Below, piece after piece: positions 49,101 to 56,021 of a stretch of 64,000 bases of DNA. A program made the translations under genes and the position numbers. A model generated the notes under the pieces. The model had not been told where the DNA came from and made no database searches. It worked only from the letters and a program-made list of their open reading frames with translations. Origin of the DNA: Melitaea cinxia (Eukaryota > Arthropoda > Insecta > Lepidoptera > Nymphalidae); NCBI RefSeq assembly GCF_905220565.1, contig NC_059398.1, positions 4,673,177 to 4,737,176 of the forward strand, in the 5' to 3' direction. Positions within the stretch are counted from its first letter, which is position 1, and each line of letters opens with the position of its first letter.

Positions 49101-51093
49101 AGTCAGTAGTAAATAAAATAATAAATAAATCAATTATCATTAGTTTGTTTCTTTTATATGTGTACTTTATTTAATATCATACATTACTATTTGTTAGTAA
49201 TCTGTACTAATATTATAAAGCTGGAGAGTTTGTTTGTTTGTTTGAACACGCTAATCTCAGGAACTACTGGTCCGATTTGAAAAATTCTTTCAGTGTTAGA
49301 TAGCCCATTTATCGAGGAAGGCTATAGGCTATATATCATCACGCTAAGATCAATAGGAGCGGAGCACTAATGAAGAAGGTTTCGAAACAGCAGTTTATTT
49401 TTTTCAAGTAACTAAACAAGTAATTCAACGTAGACGTAGTCTCAGATAGTAGCTAGTGAATGATAATTCTTTTATAAAACTTTACATGTTTTTTAAAGCA
49501 TTATCTTATTATATAACATCAATAGTATATTGCATTTATTATTAAATGTATCATGATCACAAATCACTTAAAGCATTTATTAAAACAAATTTAAAATAAG
49601 CAAATAGTAAACACATAGTACAAAGTACATAGTAAGTGCATGTTGAACAATTTCAATAGATCTTAAATTTTATCTTGCAAAATGTTAGACTACATTTAGA
49701 TATAAGATATATTGAAAACTTATCACATGATTTTAACACTCCTGAGAATTGATGAAGATATTTCAAATAAAAACAGGTTTTTAAAATAATTGTATTTTCA
49801 ACAAAGCCAAGGCCAAGTTCCAAGGTTAGATTAGAATAACATGTGATGCTATAAGAATGTGCAAATAATATTTATTTTTATAGATAATTGTAATATGAGC
49901 TTAGAATAACTAAATATGTATTTGTATAGTAATTAGTTTTCTGTGTCACTCTTTGTAAAAATTCTTGTAAAAAACAAGAATTAAAACATGTTACAGAAGT
50001 AAAATGTAAATGTATACTATGCAATGTAATGATTTTCTATTTATAAAATCCCAAGCAAGGTTATTGAAGTTTATTTAAAACACTGTATTTGATATAAATA
50101 ATTATCTTTGGTTGTTATCAATTTTAAAAAAAGGCTCACATCAGGTAAACACTCATCACAATAACAGAATTCAACACCACTTTCTTCCCTACTTTGTATA
50201 TTTCTCCATCTTTTCAAACGCCACCAGTCCTTAAGCCACTGCCACTCCATCACTCACAATCATAACACTATCATAATTGCACCCAATTTCATGATAACTA
50301 TCATGTGTGAGCTGACAAATGATTGGTCACAATAACTTTACACATGATAACTAACACATTCTTGACACAAATTAACATTTTGTGTTACCTCACTTGTCAT
50401 TGTCACTACAACTTTTGTAGTCAAATGTAGGGAATATTATCTTGCTATAAATATCTCTTGTGTGATTCTAATAGTAAATAACTAGTTGGTAGTATTTATA
50501 ATGAGCGTAGTGTTTTTGAACTGTGTCCAATATGTTCATAACGAGATGTTTGCTTCGAAAATATAGTACAAGTTGATTTAGCTGTTCAAATTGACTTACG
50601 CCGAGTTGCACGAAACATAATGAAAATTTAAGTAGAGATTAAACTAATTTAATCACAATAATTTCATACAATTCTTGCGATTAAATTAGTTTAATCACTA
50701 CTTAAATTTTAATTTCTTTTCGTGCAACTCGGCGTTAGAAACGTAATAAGTAGGTACTTGTAATAGTGTGCATAAAACAAACATTCTCAAGGAAAGCTGA
50801 ATATTAAATTAATATACGATTTGAATAAAAGTGCGCCGCTACGTGACTAGCAGAATAAGTTTTTCAATGAATATTTTCAATCGTGTAAAATTGAATCGTA
50901 TGTTGAAAAAAAAGTAATTAAATATAATAACTACGTAAATAAAAATTGCAACTAAACAGCAGCAAACCTACTACTTTTTACTTACGGAGGGTCTTATAGG
51001 GACGAGATTACCATCATCGCCGACATAAAATTGTGGCTGATGAGCAGCTTGTCGCAACCCTTGATATCCATGTTCAAGCTCAGTGTATGACAT
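24293..51093 (-). CDS. Ppip5k: PPIP5K (Vip1): inositol hexakisphosphate / diphosphoinositol-pentakisphosphate kinase
   Basis: A cytosolic bifunctional enzyme. Its N-terminal ATP-grasp kinase phosphorylates InsP6/5-InsP7 at position 1, and its histidine-acid-phosphatase-like domain removes that phosphate (family knowledge). Exons: 51093-50986, 48252-48070, 47680-47540, 46672-46582, 46511-46357, 46175-46088, 46016-45812, 45465-45184, 44876-44688, 44017-43932, 41474-41337, 40989-40758, 39044-38836, 38192-37966, 37867-37731, 36927-36813, 36433-36306, 35291-35177, 34652-34575, 33818-33733, 32801-32687, 32137-32053, 28706-28317, 27891-27730, 27023-26888, 26274-26174, 25280-25177, 24901-24293. All phases agree; the total of 4695 nt gives 1564 residues (human paralogues about 1240-1430). 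Seen: VVVGVCAMAKKSQSKPMKEI in exon 2; kinase motif DVNGFSF at 333-339; RHGDRTPKQKMK at 400-411, the phosphatase signature; [20 protein letters not shown] in exon 12; RTRLYFTSESHVHSLL in exon 16; a Ser-rich tail in the last exon. Exons 23-26 are less conserved and their boundaries rest mainly on phase. Confidence 0.96.
25372..25684 (-). repeat. RTE-tail-like repeat, copy 4
   Basis: Full minus-strand copy from TCAGCCTTTCGCAGTCCAC to TGCTGTAACCACACAGCA, lying between PPIP5K exons 26 and 27. Confidence 0.8.
26097..26157. repeat. GGTAGTG-type minisatellite next to PPIP5K exon 26 donor
   Basis: Degenerate 7-10 bp units such as GGTAGTG, GGTTAGT, GGTAGGT, GGTAAGT, GGTGAGT on the plus strand. The coding strand reads ACC-rich. 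It lies about 16 bp inside the intron whose donor is at 26173-26172. Confidence 0.75.
27130..27295 (+). repeat. Interspersed repeat (AATCGGTTCAGCCGTTTCGG family)
   Basis: Shares CCTTATAACTTAGGGGTA, GCCGATCTTCAGACCTAC and a tail with GACACGAGAATTTTA with 63650-63862. A weaker relative is at about 35680-35830. Class unknown. Confidence 0.6.
27533..27700. repeat. 21-bp minisatellite, eight units, intron 24 of PPIP5K
   Basis: Eight contiguous 21-bp units with core GGGGTGATAGGTGGG on the plus strand (8 x 21 = 168 bp exactly). On the coding strand each unit is seven codons (THLSPRD-like), and no stop interrupts the array. It begins 28 bp after the exon 24 donor (27729). Intron retention would add an Arg-Asp-Thr-His-Leu-Pro repeat tail that ends at a stop near 27476. 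Confidence 0.9.
28025..28274 (-). repeat. Interspersed repeat family P, copy 3
   Basis: Minus-strand copy: GGCACGGCAGGAAATATC at one end and CTTACCATCAGGTAAGACGT at the other. It starts about 40 bp downstream of the exon 23 donor. Confidence 0.7.
30228..30345 (-). repeat. tRNA-like SINE head (first copy)
   Basis: On the minus strand: A-box-like TAGCTTAATTGG, a five-pair stem CCGAC/GTCGG around loop ACGGCAA, and B-box GGTTCGAACCC. The expected acceptor stem does not pair and the base before the apparent GGC anticodon is C rather than U, so this is tRNA-derived but unlikely to be a working tRNA gene. Confidence 0.6.
30490..30788. repeat. Long foldback of tRNA-like repeat (138-nt arms, 22-nt loop)
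   Basis: Left arm 30490-30628 and right arm 30651-30788 are near-perfect inverse complements; the 22-bp loop is 30629-30650. Each arm contains the flank TTAGGAATTCTAAACAT and the tRNA-like unit with its B-box. The loop holds the unpaired remainder GCTATGGAACGATGCACCCG. It is a duplicated and inverted copy of the unit at 30228. Transcripts across it would form a long hairpin. Confidence 0.9.
30972..31037 (+). pseudogene. 21-codon relic ORF of a Harbinger-like element
   Basis: ATG at 30972 gives MADSSSSSSSSDIALLQQLI then E and a stop. A Ser-rich start followed by Asp and Leu recalls N-termini of Harbinger transposases (inference). Everything downstream is lost, as expected in a deletion derivative of an autonomous parent. 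Confidence 0.4.
32478..32671. repeat. 8-bp/24-bp minisatellite, intron 21 of PPIP5K
   Basis: About 24 units of the GGTGGGTC/GGTGGGCC/GGTAGGTC type; the last dozen fall into a 24-bp higher-order unit. The coding strand is ACC-rich and reads without stop as PTDPPTYR-like octapeptides. The array ends 14 bp from the exon 21 donor (32686). The G-rich plus strand could form G-quadruplexes. Confidence 0.9.
32838..33276 (-). repeat. tRNA-headed SINE family B pieces and AT microsatellite
   Basis: 32838-32900 carries the CTGTTCC..GTAAGCAACTTAAT core. At 33190-33276 the minus strand gives a tRNA-like head with GTTGGTGCGGTTTG and B-box GGTTCGATTC, ending in GAGTCTGGGTGTAATA. A run of AT dinucleotides (about 33158-33190) lies between. 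Confidence 0.65.
33433..33665. repeat. Two adjacent interspersed repeats
   Basis: 33433-33556 is a minus copy of the repeat at 49190-49345 (GATAAATGGGCTATCTAACA). 33590-33665 holds the family B core TGTTCCTATGGTAAGCAACT with GTAACAGCCGACTGTTATAA. Confidence 0.6.
34017..34358 (+). repeat. RTE-tail-like repeat, copy 5
   Basis: Full copy from GCTGTGTGGCTACGGCAGT to a GATGATGATG tail, in PPIP5K intron 19. Confidence 0.8.
35363..35615 (+). repeat. Interspersed repeat family P, copy 4
   Basis: GGTCGCCAAACAAGGCTCAC through CAGTTACCGTAGCCTATAGA to CTGCTATGACCTAACTCAG, in PPIP5K intron 17, shortly upstream of exon 18. Confidence 0.75.
36593..36806. repeat. GTGAGTGAAT minisatellite, intron 16 of PPIP5K
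   Basis: More than 15 units of mixed GTGAGTGA/ATGTGTGA motifs on the plus strand. The coding strand reads CACTCACACATTCACTCAC. It abuts the exon 16 donor (36812) within about 6 bp and keeps an open His-Ser-Phe-Thr-Leu frame over most of its length. Confidence 0.9.
37480..37676 (+). repeat. Interspersed repeat family P, copy 5 (truncated)
   Basis: Starts GGCCGGCCAACAAGCGTACG then GCTCACCTGATGGTAAGCGA and stops in the GAAAGCAGTATTTAG region; the last 80 bp of the family are absent. Confidence 0.7.
38398..38618 (+). repeat. Interspersed repeat ending in tRNA-like sequence
   Basis: Starts TAATATCCCACTACTGGACC, continues with CACCACGTTGCTGGCCTG and ends with GGGAATCGAACCCGC, a B-box complement, and CACTACACCGGAGCGG. 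A short relative begins at 45608. It is probably a SINE or a LINE tail; the class is not certain. Confidence 0.5.
39117..39414 (-). repeat. MITE family M, short minus copy with AT microsatellite
   Basis: AACCGACTTCAAAAAAGGAG at one end, GAAGTCGGTTTTTTTTTCG and TTGCCGGCAAACACAA at the other. An AT run (about 39170-39195) lies inside. Confidence 0.75.
39478..39963 (+). pseudogene. Retroelement ORF C-terminal fragment with PD-(D/E)XK-like motif, frameshifted
   Basis: From 39541 an open frame of 140 codons reads EPTGIARDDGKRPDGMSL early, then VEDATCSDTLAPSHLHGT, FVPFGVETLGPCGP and QRISLAIQRGNAASIFGT, and stops at 39963. This block is familiar as the C-terminal part of a LINE-like retroelement protein in many animal genomes; RPDG..DAT could be a PD-(D/E)XK nuclease core (inference). 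Just upstream, RHASLNDI appears in another frame (about 39512-39537), which shows a frameshift or small deletion. The rest of the element is absent. It lies inside PPIP5K intron 12. Confidence 0.6.
40099..40125. repeat. AT microsatellite
   Basis: Uninterrupted AT dinucleotide run directly after the retroelement fragment's AT-rich 3' flank. Confidence 0.9.
41652..41983 (+). repeat. RTE-tail-like repeat, copy 6
   Basis: Full copy from GCTGTTGGCTACGACACTAA to GGCTGTAATGATGATC, closest in sequence to copy 1 at the left edge. In PPIP5K intron 10. Confidence 0.8.
41984..43931 (-). other. PPIP5K intron 10 remainder: little content
   Basis: AT-rich intron with no supported gene. A TTA/ATT microsatellite at about 43507-43536, preceded by AATAAATTT, looks like the 3' tail of an old LINE. 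The rest shows no recognisable feature. Confidence 0.5.
44337..44472 (+). repeat. RTE-tail-like repeat, copy 7 (internal deletion)
   Basis: Joins the head (TATAGCCACCCCCTCTCTTC to GGGGTAACACAGT) directly to the tail (ATGTCCAGCAGTGGACTGCG, then GATGATGATGA), losing about 200 bp of the middle. It lies beside minus-strand LINE-tail sequence at about 44045-44140. Confidence 0.8.
46782..47451 (-). repeat. MITE family M, full copy with duplicated terminus
   Basis: AACCGACTTCCAAAAAA at the outer end, GGAAGTCGGTTTTTTTTTTC and TTTGCAAGCAAACACAATTA at the other. The outermost roughly 43 bp, ending in TTCTCAATTCGACTGT, is present twice in tandem at 46782-46868. Lies in PPIP5K intron 3. Confidence 0.8.
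48778..49045 (+). repeat. tRNA-headed SINE family B, most complete copy
   Basis: Head CCATTGGCGCAGATTGTAGC with a degenerate B-box (GGTTTGCCGCTTC), link GAGTCTGGGTGTAATATTTG, then the conserved tail GTTACCCACAACACAAGCAT through TAAGTTGCTTACCATAGGAA to GACGACC and a TTATTT repeat. Confidence 0.7.
49190..49345 (+). repeat. Interspersed repeat (GATAGCCCATTTATCGAGGA family)
   Basis: Reads AATATTATAAAGCTGGAGAG, then a GTTT repeat, GAACACGCTAATCTCAGGAA and GATAGCCCATTTATCGAGGA. Other copies are at 16745 (-) and 33433 (-). Confidence 0.6.
50140..50250 (-). CDS. Ppip5k: Probable alternative first coding exon of PPIP5K
   Basis: A 111-nt minus-strand open segment starting at ATG (50250) encodes 37 residues rich in Trp and Cys (MEWQWLKDWWRLKRW near the start, CYCDECLPD at the end). 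It stops at a GTGAGC donor in phase 0. The upstream exon 51093-50986 also ends in phase 0, and the next exon (48252) begins in phase 0, so either first exon can join exon 2 and keep the frame. This suggests two promoters and two N-termini for PPIP5K. It could be a chance ORF; transcript evidence would decide. Confidence 0.5.
50599..50734. mobile_element. 136-bp palindromic MITE (TTA duplication)
   Basis: Inverted arms CGCCGAGTTGCACGAAA...TTTTCGTGCAACTCGGCG, with inner arms GATTAAACTAATTTAATC, are flanked by TTA at 50596-50598 and 50735-50737. The TWA duplication points to a PIF/Harbinger MITE. It lies between the two candidate PPIP5K first exons, about 350 bp upstream of the downstream one. 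Confidence 0.8.
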
Positions 51094-51748
51094 CACCTAC
51101 ATAGATGACTAATAATATTGATTAAATGTGGACATTAGTAGCGTGTTATTCTGTAAGAAAATTTATTTACAAAGAGTTTTTAAAAACCTTGAAATTAAAC
51201 TACTTTGACAAGGTGAATGTGTCACACAGAGTAGGTACCTATATTATTATTAGTATAGCATGTGTCATGTCACGATTAGAATTTTTTATCCATTATTGGC
51301 AACTTTTGAACTTCCTAAATTAAATTGACATTTGACATTAATCAGTAATTGATAATAAAATAAGGAATTTATAATAAATGGTAGAAAATTAAGAAAAATA
51401 CTGAGTAACATATTTAAAAGTAACTTTCGCAGTAAAATTAAATCTTAAGTCTTTAAATGTGTGCAAGTCCAGTTCTAGATTCGTTTTCATCAAGTTTTGT
51501 TGAAACATTTTTTTAACGATACATAATGTTTGGTAGAAAATTATATAAGGTAATTAAACAATATCTTAACGCCAGATTGTTTTAACTATTAATGACTTGT
51601 TTACCACGGGGTTGAATTCAACCCCAAATTATTTTTCTAAGCATATGCACAATTTCATAAGTTTTACAACATGTATAATATTATATAATATATCAACCAA
51701 AATATATAAAAATCTTTGACATATTCTTTTTCCCTCCCTAATTATAAC

Positions 51749-52360
51749 CCGTTTACCGCCTGAGTCGGATTTTATCCGACAAAAAATTTCGGGCTTATTC
51801 CGCTTGAGTCGGATTTATCCGACACAAAACCCTGTGTATTATATATTCAATTTCTAAACGTATTATGATGTTATAGCCTAAAATAGATTTTTTTTTTCGA
51901 AAGTTTATCTATTCAACCTTTTAATTAGTGTTACAATTCAGATTTACTATATCAAGAAACAAAATAAAATACTATTTTAATTAAGGTAAATTTACTAATA
52001 TTATCCCGGAGAAAGTGTATTGACTTCCAACGCCTATGTCGTATTGTATTTATCCGACAGTAGTGATGGACTTAATGTTTGTTAGAACTTATAAGTTATG
52101 GAATATTCATAAATAAAAATATTATATTAAATACCAAGTTATTGAATAAAAAAAGTACATTAAGTATGTAATTGTTATTTAATAACGTGTTGTTTTTGCT
52201 CAGTGTAAATCTATATTTTGTAAGAAATTAGCGATTTAGTTATTTTTTACCGACAACTATAAATGCTAATTCCCATCCCTAGACTGAGTCCTTTTCGCCA
52301 GTATAGCCAGCACATGGCCAGCGCCTGCGTCGGATAAATACGACCGTTCATGAAGTCACA
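51749..52360. repeat. Cluster of palindromic GTCGGAT..ATCCGAC motifs
   Basis: GAGTCGGATTTTATCCGAC (about 51765), GAGTCGGATTTATCCGAC (about 51805) and two single-mismatch relatives with TATTTATCCGACAG (52045) and CGTCGGATAAATACGAC (52330). The left edge ACCCGTTTACCGCC resembles the complement of ACCGCC-type sequence at about 54288 (GGCGGTTAAAGGGTTAA), so these may be ends of one piggyBac-like element (weak inference). Confidence 0.4.
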
Positions 52361-52901
52361 ACCGTATGGAATTTCCCATTAGTGTTGCGCGTGTTTTTGT
52401 TATATAGTAGTGAGTTAGTAAGTTTTACGTTCGTGTTTTAAAAATTGAAATTTACCATGACGACTGCTGAAGATCAACTAGTCATATTTTGAATATACGT
52501 CGGTTGCACTAGCGCCGTCGCCGTGATAACACGTGCACACTTTATGATTAGTTCTTTGTTAGTGTCTAGTAGTTGTCGATGATTTATTTATTTTTTATTT
52601 ATTTATTCTTAATGTACACCGAAATACAGACACAAATAAAGAAAGATACAATAGAAGATGTACAAAGGCGATCTTATTGCTAAATAGCGATTTCTTCCAG
52701 ATAACCTTTGGGTACTGGACACGATACAGTAGCAGCGGTTAAGGTGTGCACAAATTAAGGTTATATAAATAAGTAAATATGTTAGTATATATAATATATA
52801 ATTCACATATACACACACATACATACATACACACATATAACATACACATACATAACTACATTGAGACATTCATATATTTACATAATAATATGCATAAAAT
52901 A

Positions 52902-53508
52902 ATTGTGTTTGCTCGCAAACGAAAAAAAAACCGACTTCAATTACATCGACGAGTAATACAACGTAGATCGACGAAAAAATAGTCAAGTAACTTCGCGTTA
53001 TCAAAGATTACTCAAAAAGTAGTTATCAGATCTCAATAAAATTTATATGTGACCACATGATAAACATCAGCTTTCGATTAAATTAAAAATTATCAAAATC
53101 GGTATACCCAGTAAAAAGTTATTGCGGATTTTCGAGAGTTTCCCTCGATTTATCTGGGATCCCATCATCAGATCCTGGTTTCATTATCCAAACTAGGGAT
53201 ATCCCCTTTCCAATAAAAAAAGAATTATCAAAATCGGTACATCCAGTAGAAAGTTATGCGGTATAATACAACGTAGGTCGACGAAAAAAGCGTCAAGTAA
53301 AAACGCATTATTAGATGGGTATAACTCGAAAAGTAGTTGTTAGATCTCAAATAAATTTAAATGGGACCAATTGGCACACACCACCTTTCGATTAAAACAA
53401 AATTTGTCGAAATCGGTCTACGCGGTCAAAAGTTCTGATGTAACATACATAAAAAAAAAATACAGTCGAATTGGGAACCTCCTCCTTTTTTGGAAGTCGG
53501 TTAAAAAT
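52902..53508 (+). repeat. MITE family M, full-length reference copy
   Basis: About 607 bp from GTGTTTGCTCGCAAACGAAA to TTTTTGGAAGTCGGTTAAAA. It is the least rearranged copy here and shows both halves of the element, each with its own AAAATCGGTA / CAGTA(G/A)AAAGTTAT block. Confidence 0.8.
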
Positions 53509-53574
53509 AATTAGATACATAAAAAAATACATTAACAAATAATTATTTACTAACAATAATATATATACATATAT

Positions 53575-53579
<5 letters not shown>

Positions 53580-53652
<73 letters not shown>
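53580..53652. repeat. AT microsatellite
   Basis: About 36 uninterrupted AT units at the 3' tail of the minus-strand LINE fragment that follows. Confidence 0.95.
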
Positions 53653-53654
<2 letters not shown>

Positions 53655-53676
53655 ATCATCATACAAATAAATGTTA

Positions 53677-54010
53677 TTAACGATAGGTAGATAGAAAATG
53701 TTTTTTAACACGTCGTTTAAAAATATCAATCGACTCTGCTTGGCGAGTGTCTCGCGGGAGGGCATTCCACAGTTTTACAGCCTTAACACAAAAAGATCCG
53801 CTGTAACATTGACTGTGCGATATTAGGATGTTTAAGTCTGTTGTCACCCTGAAAACGAAGGCTTAACGTACCAGGTACGTCCGAGCCAAGAAAAGTAAAA
53901 CATTTTTTTAGGTATGGGGGAGTAGTGGAATGGAAAAGGATAGAGTAGAGAAAAGATAGAAGACGAGATGATGTTATACGACGACGCAGAACTAATAAAT
54001 ATAGGTTTAA
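53677..54010 (-). mobile_element. Non-LTR retrotransposon RT C-terminal fragment
   Basis: The minus strand reads AVKLWNALPRDTRQAESIDI then FKRRVKKHFLSTYR and a stop at 53677. The LWN-LP...ES...FK..VK..L pattern is the usual C-terminus of LINE reverse transcriptases. The frame degrades beyond about 53830, so only a 5'-truncated end is present. Confidence 0.65.
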
Positions 54011-54705
54011 AGAACTTTATTTCTCATAACAATTTAACATTCACTTAAAATGAAATATATTGCAGAAATCAAATAATGCTATTTGTAGTAGTGGCAATTC
54101 AACGGAGAGTGATATTGAATTATAGTGGTACTTAATAAATAAATTAAACCTTTGATTAAAATTTTGTAATTTTTATTTTTTTTTCAATACTTTGTTTATC
54201 GATAACTATACTTTACAACACTATGCATAATTGTACCTAAAGGTTGCTGGCACTACAGGCACTTCACGCGAATTATGACATGGCGGTTAAAGGGTTAAAG
54301 GCTTTTATTTTTTTCCACTTAAAAACTTGGTAGCTCGCTTTTGACAATTGTAGGATGGGAATTTCATCGATTTTTTATTAAAAATAATTGATTATTTTCT
54401 TTTTAAGGTATATCGATTAGTAAGAACTCAATTTAAGAGAATTGGAAACAAATAATAATCAATTCAATAAAAAACTTCGCCTAACCTGTAATAAGGCCGC
54501 CTGTTGCAACTGATGCAAATTCTTTTTTTAAATATCATTTGTTATGCTGTTAAAACCTTGTATTAGTGTGCGAAAGTGTAAATAAATAATAAATAAATAC
54601 AAAGAATATTTCGATTTCAGCTGGCCTTTTTTAGATCACCTAAAGTAATTAATTAATACATAGGTGGGAGATGCCATGTATTTAATACTAAAAAAATTAA
54701 ATAAT

Positions 54706-55340
54706 TAGATTTTGGGATTCCGTACCTCAAAAAACAAAAAAACGGAACCCTCATGGGAGCACTTTGTTGTCCGTTTGTCTATCAAGACCCCTTTCCTCAG
54801 GAACGCGTAGAGGTATTAAGCCGAAAATCATATCAAATACTCAGGTCTACTGACCCTTGGAGTTGTAAAAAAATCAAATTTTAAAACCAACGCAATCAAA
54901 AGATACAGCCTGTTGGAGCCAGTGCCCTGTGCCGCAGTGGTTAGGGAAAACTGGTACCCGTTGCTGGTTAATGAAATGGACTGTATTTCTTCGTATCGTA
55001 TATTGTTGTTTAAATTATAAAAATATATAAAGCTATGGACGGATTGGCGTCGCAAATAAAACAATTGAATTCGTCGCCGCTGCGCTCGGCTCGCACCTTC
55101 GCCGGTCCTCCCCGCTACCTCCCGTCGCCCGCGCCCCACGTGATTATCAGATCCGCACGTACTCTAACACAGCTATTTATGCTGCAAACTTTCGACACTC
55201 ACCAAGGAATCAAAACCTACAGAGTCCTTTCTGTGAACTCAGAATTCTGAAATTTGGTACAATGTAACTTCTTATAGCACAGATAACAAAAATTGCGAAA
55301 AGCATAAATTTTTAGCTAAATCATATAATAAAATTAATTT
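54706..55340 (+). repeat. Arthropod-type repeat (GATTCCGTACCTCAAAA family) with GC-rich insert
   Basis: Two halves, 54706-54910 (ATTCCGTACCTC, TTTCCTCAGGAACGCG, CTCAGGTCTACTGACCCTTG) and about 55185-55340 (ACTTTCGACACTCACCAAGG, TGAACTCAGAATTCTGAAAT), look like one common repeat. Between them are about 270 bp of other sequence that include a GC-rich island at 55035-55140 with ATG and an open frame (MDGLASQIKQLNSSPLRSAR...). The insert's origin is unknown. Confidence 0.5.
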
Positions 55341-56021
55341 TAATAATTTTAACCCTCGGTGCGCGAGTCCCACTTGCACTACTGGTTATTTTTTTTAACA
55401 TCGATCATAGTGAGAATCGATTTTTAATATTTCGATAATTAACTATAAAATATCGATTGTGAAAAAAAAAACGATTATTATAAAAATCGATTTTTCCCTG
55501 ACTGATTGTCATTGGGTAATGGGTAATTGTCAATTTGGACAATTTGTCAGTTGTCACCTCTACAGGCTACACAATGCTACTGCTTTGTTGTTTTAGATTA
55601 CATAAATAAAGCTACATGATACGTACCCAAAATTACGTTAGTTGGTCTATGGGTTACAGGCTAACTATAATACCTGCTACATATTTCTACTTTCTACGAC
55701 CCTCAAAAGTTTATTGATGCCGTATTCTCAACCACACCGACTAATTTCCTTTGTATCTTCTCCAGTCTATTCTATGTGATATTGGTGAAATCCAACAAGT
55801 CTAAACTCTACAGTTATTTAAGCAAGTTATTTTACTCTGACAGTTATACACATGTTTTTACTTGGTGTTTACCAAGTTTTTACTCGTTGAAAGTTAAAAG
55901 CCAAATTAATTTATTACTTAAATATGTTTATTTTTTATCCAAGTACTTTGATGTAGACTTGTTAGTAATTATAGAATGTATAAAGTTTGATTATTGTCTT
56001 AAATAATCGTTTTAAAAGACA

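Noticed and set aside
55776..56006. 76-codon plus frame just upstream of TRMT44
   Set aside because: It ends in a stop before the TRMT44 ATG, is AT-driven, and has no family resemblance; most likely 5' flank or UTR.
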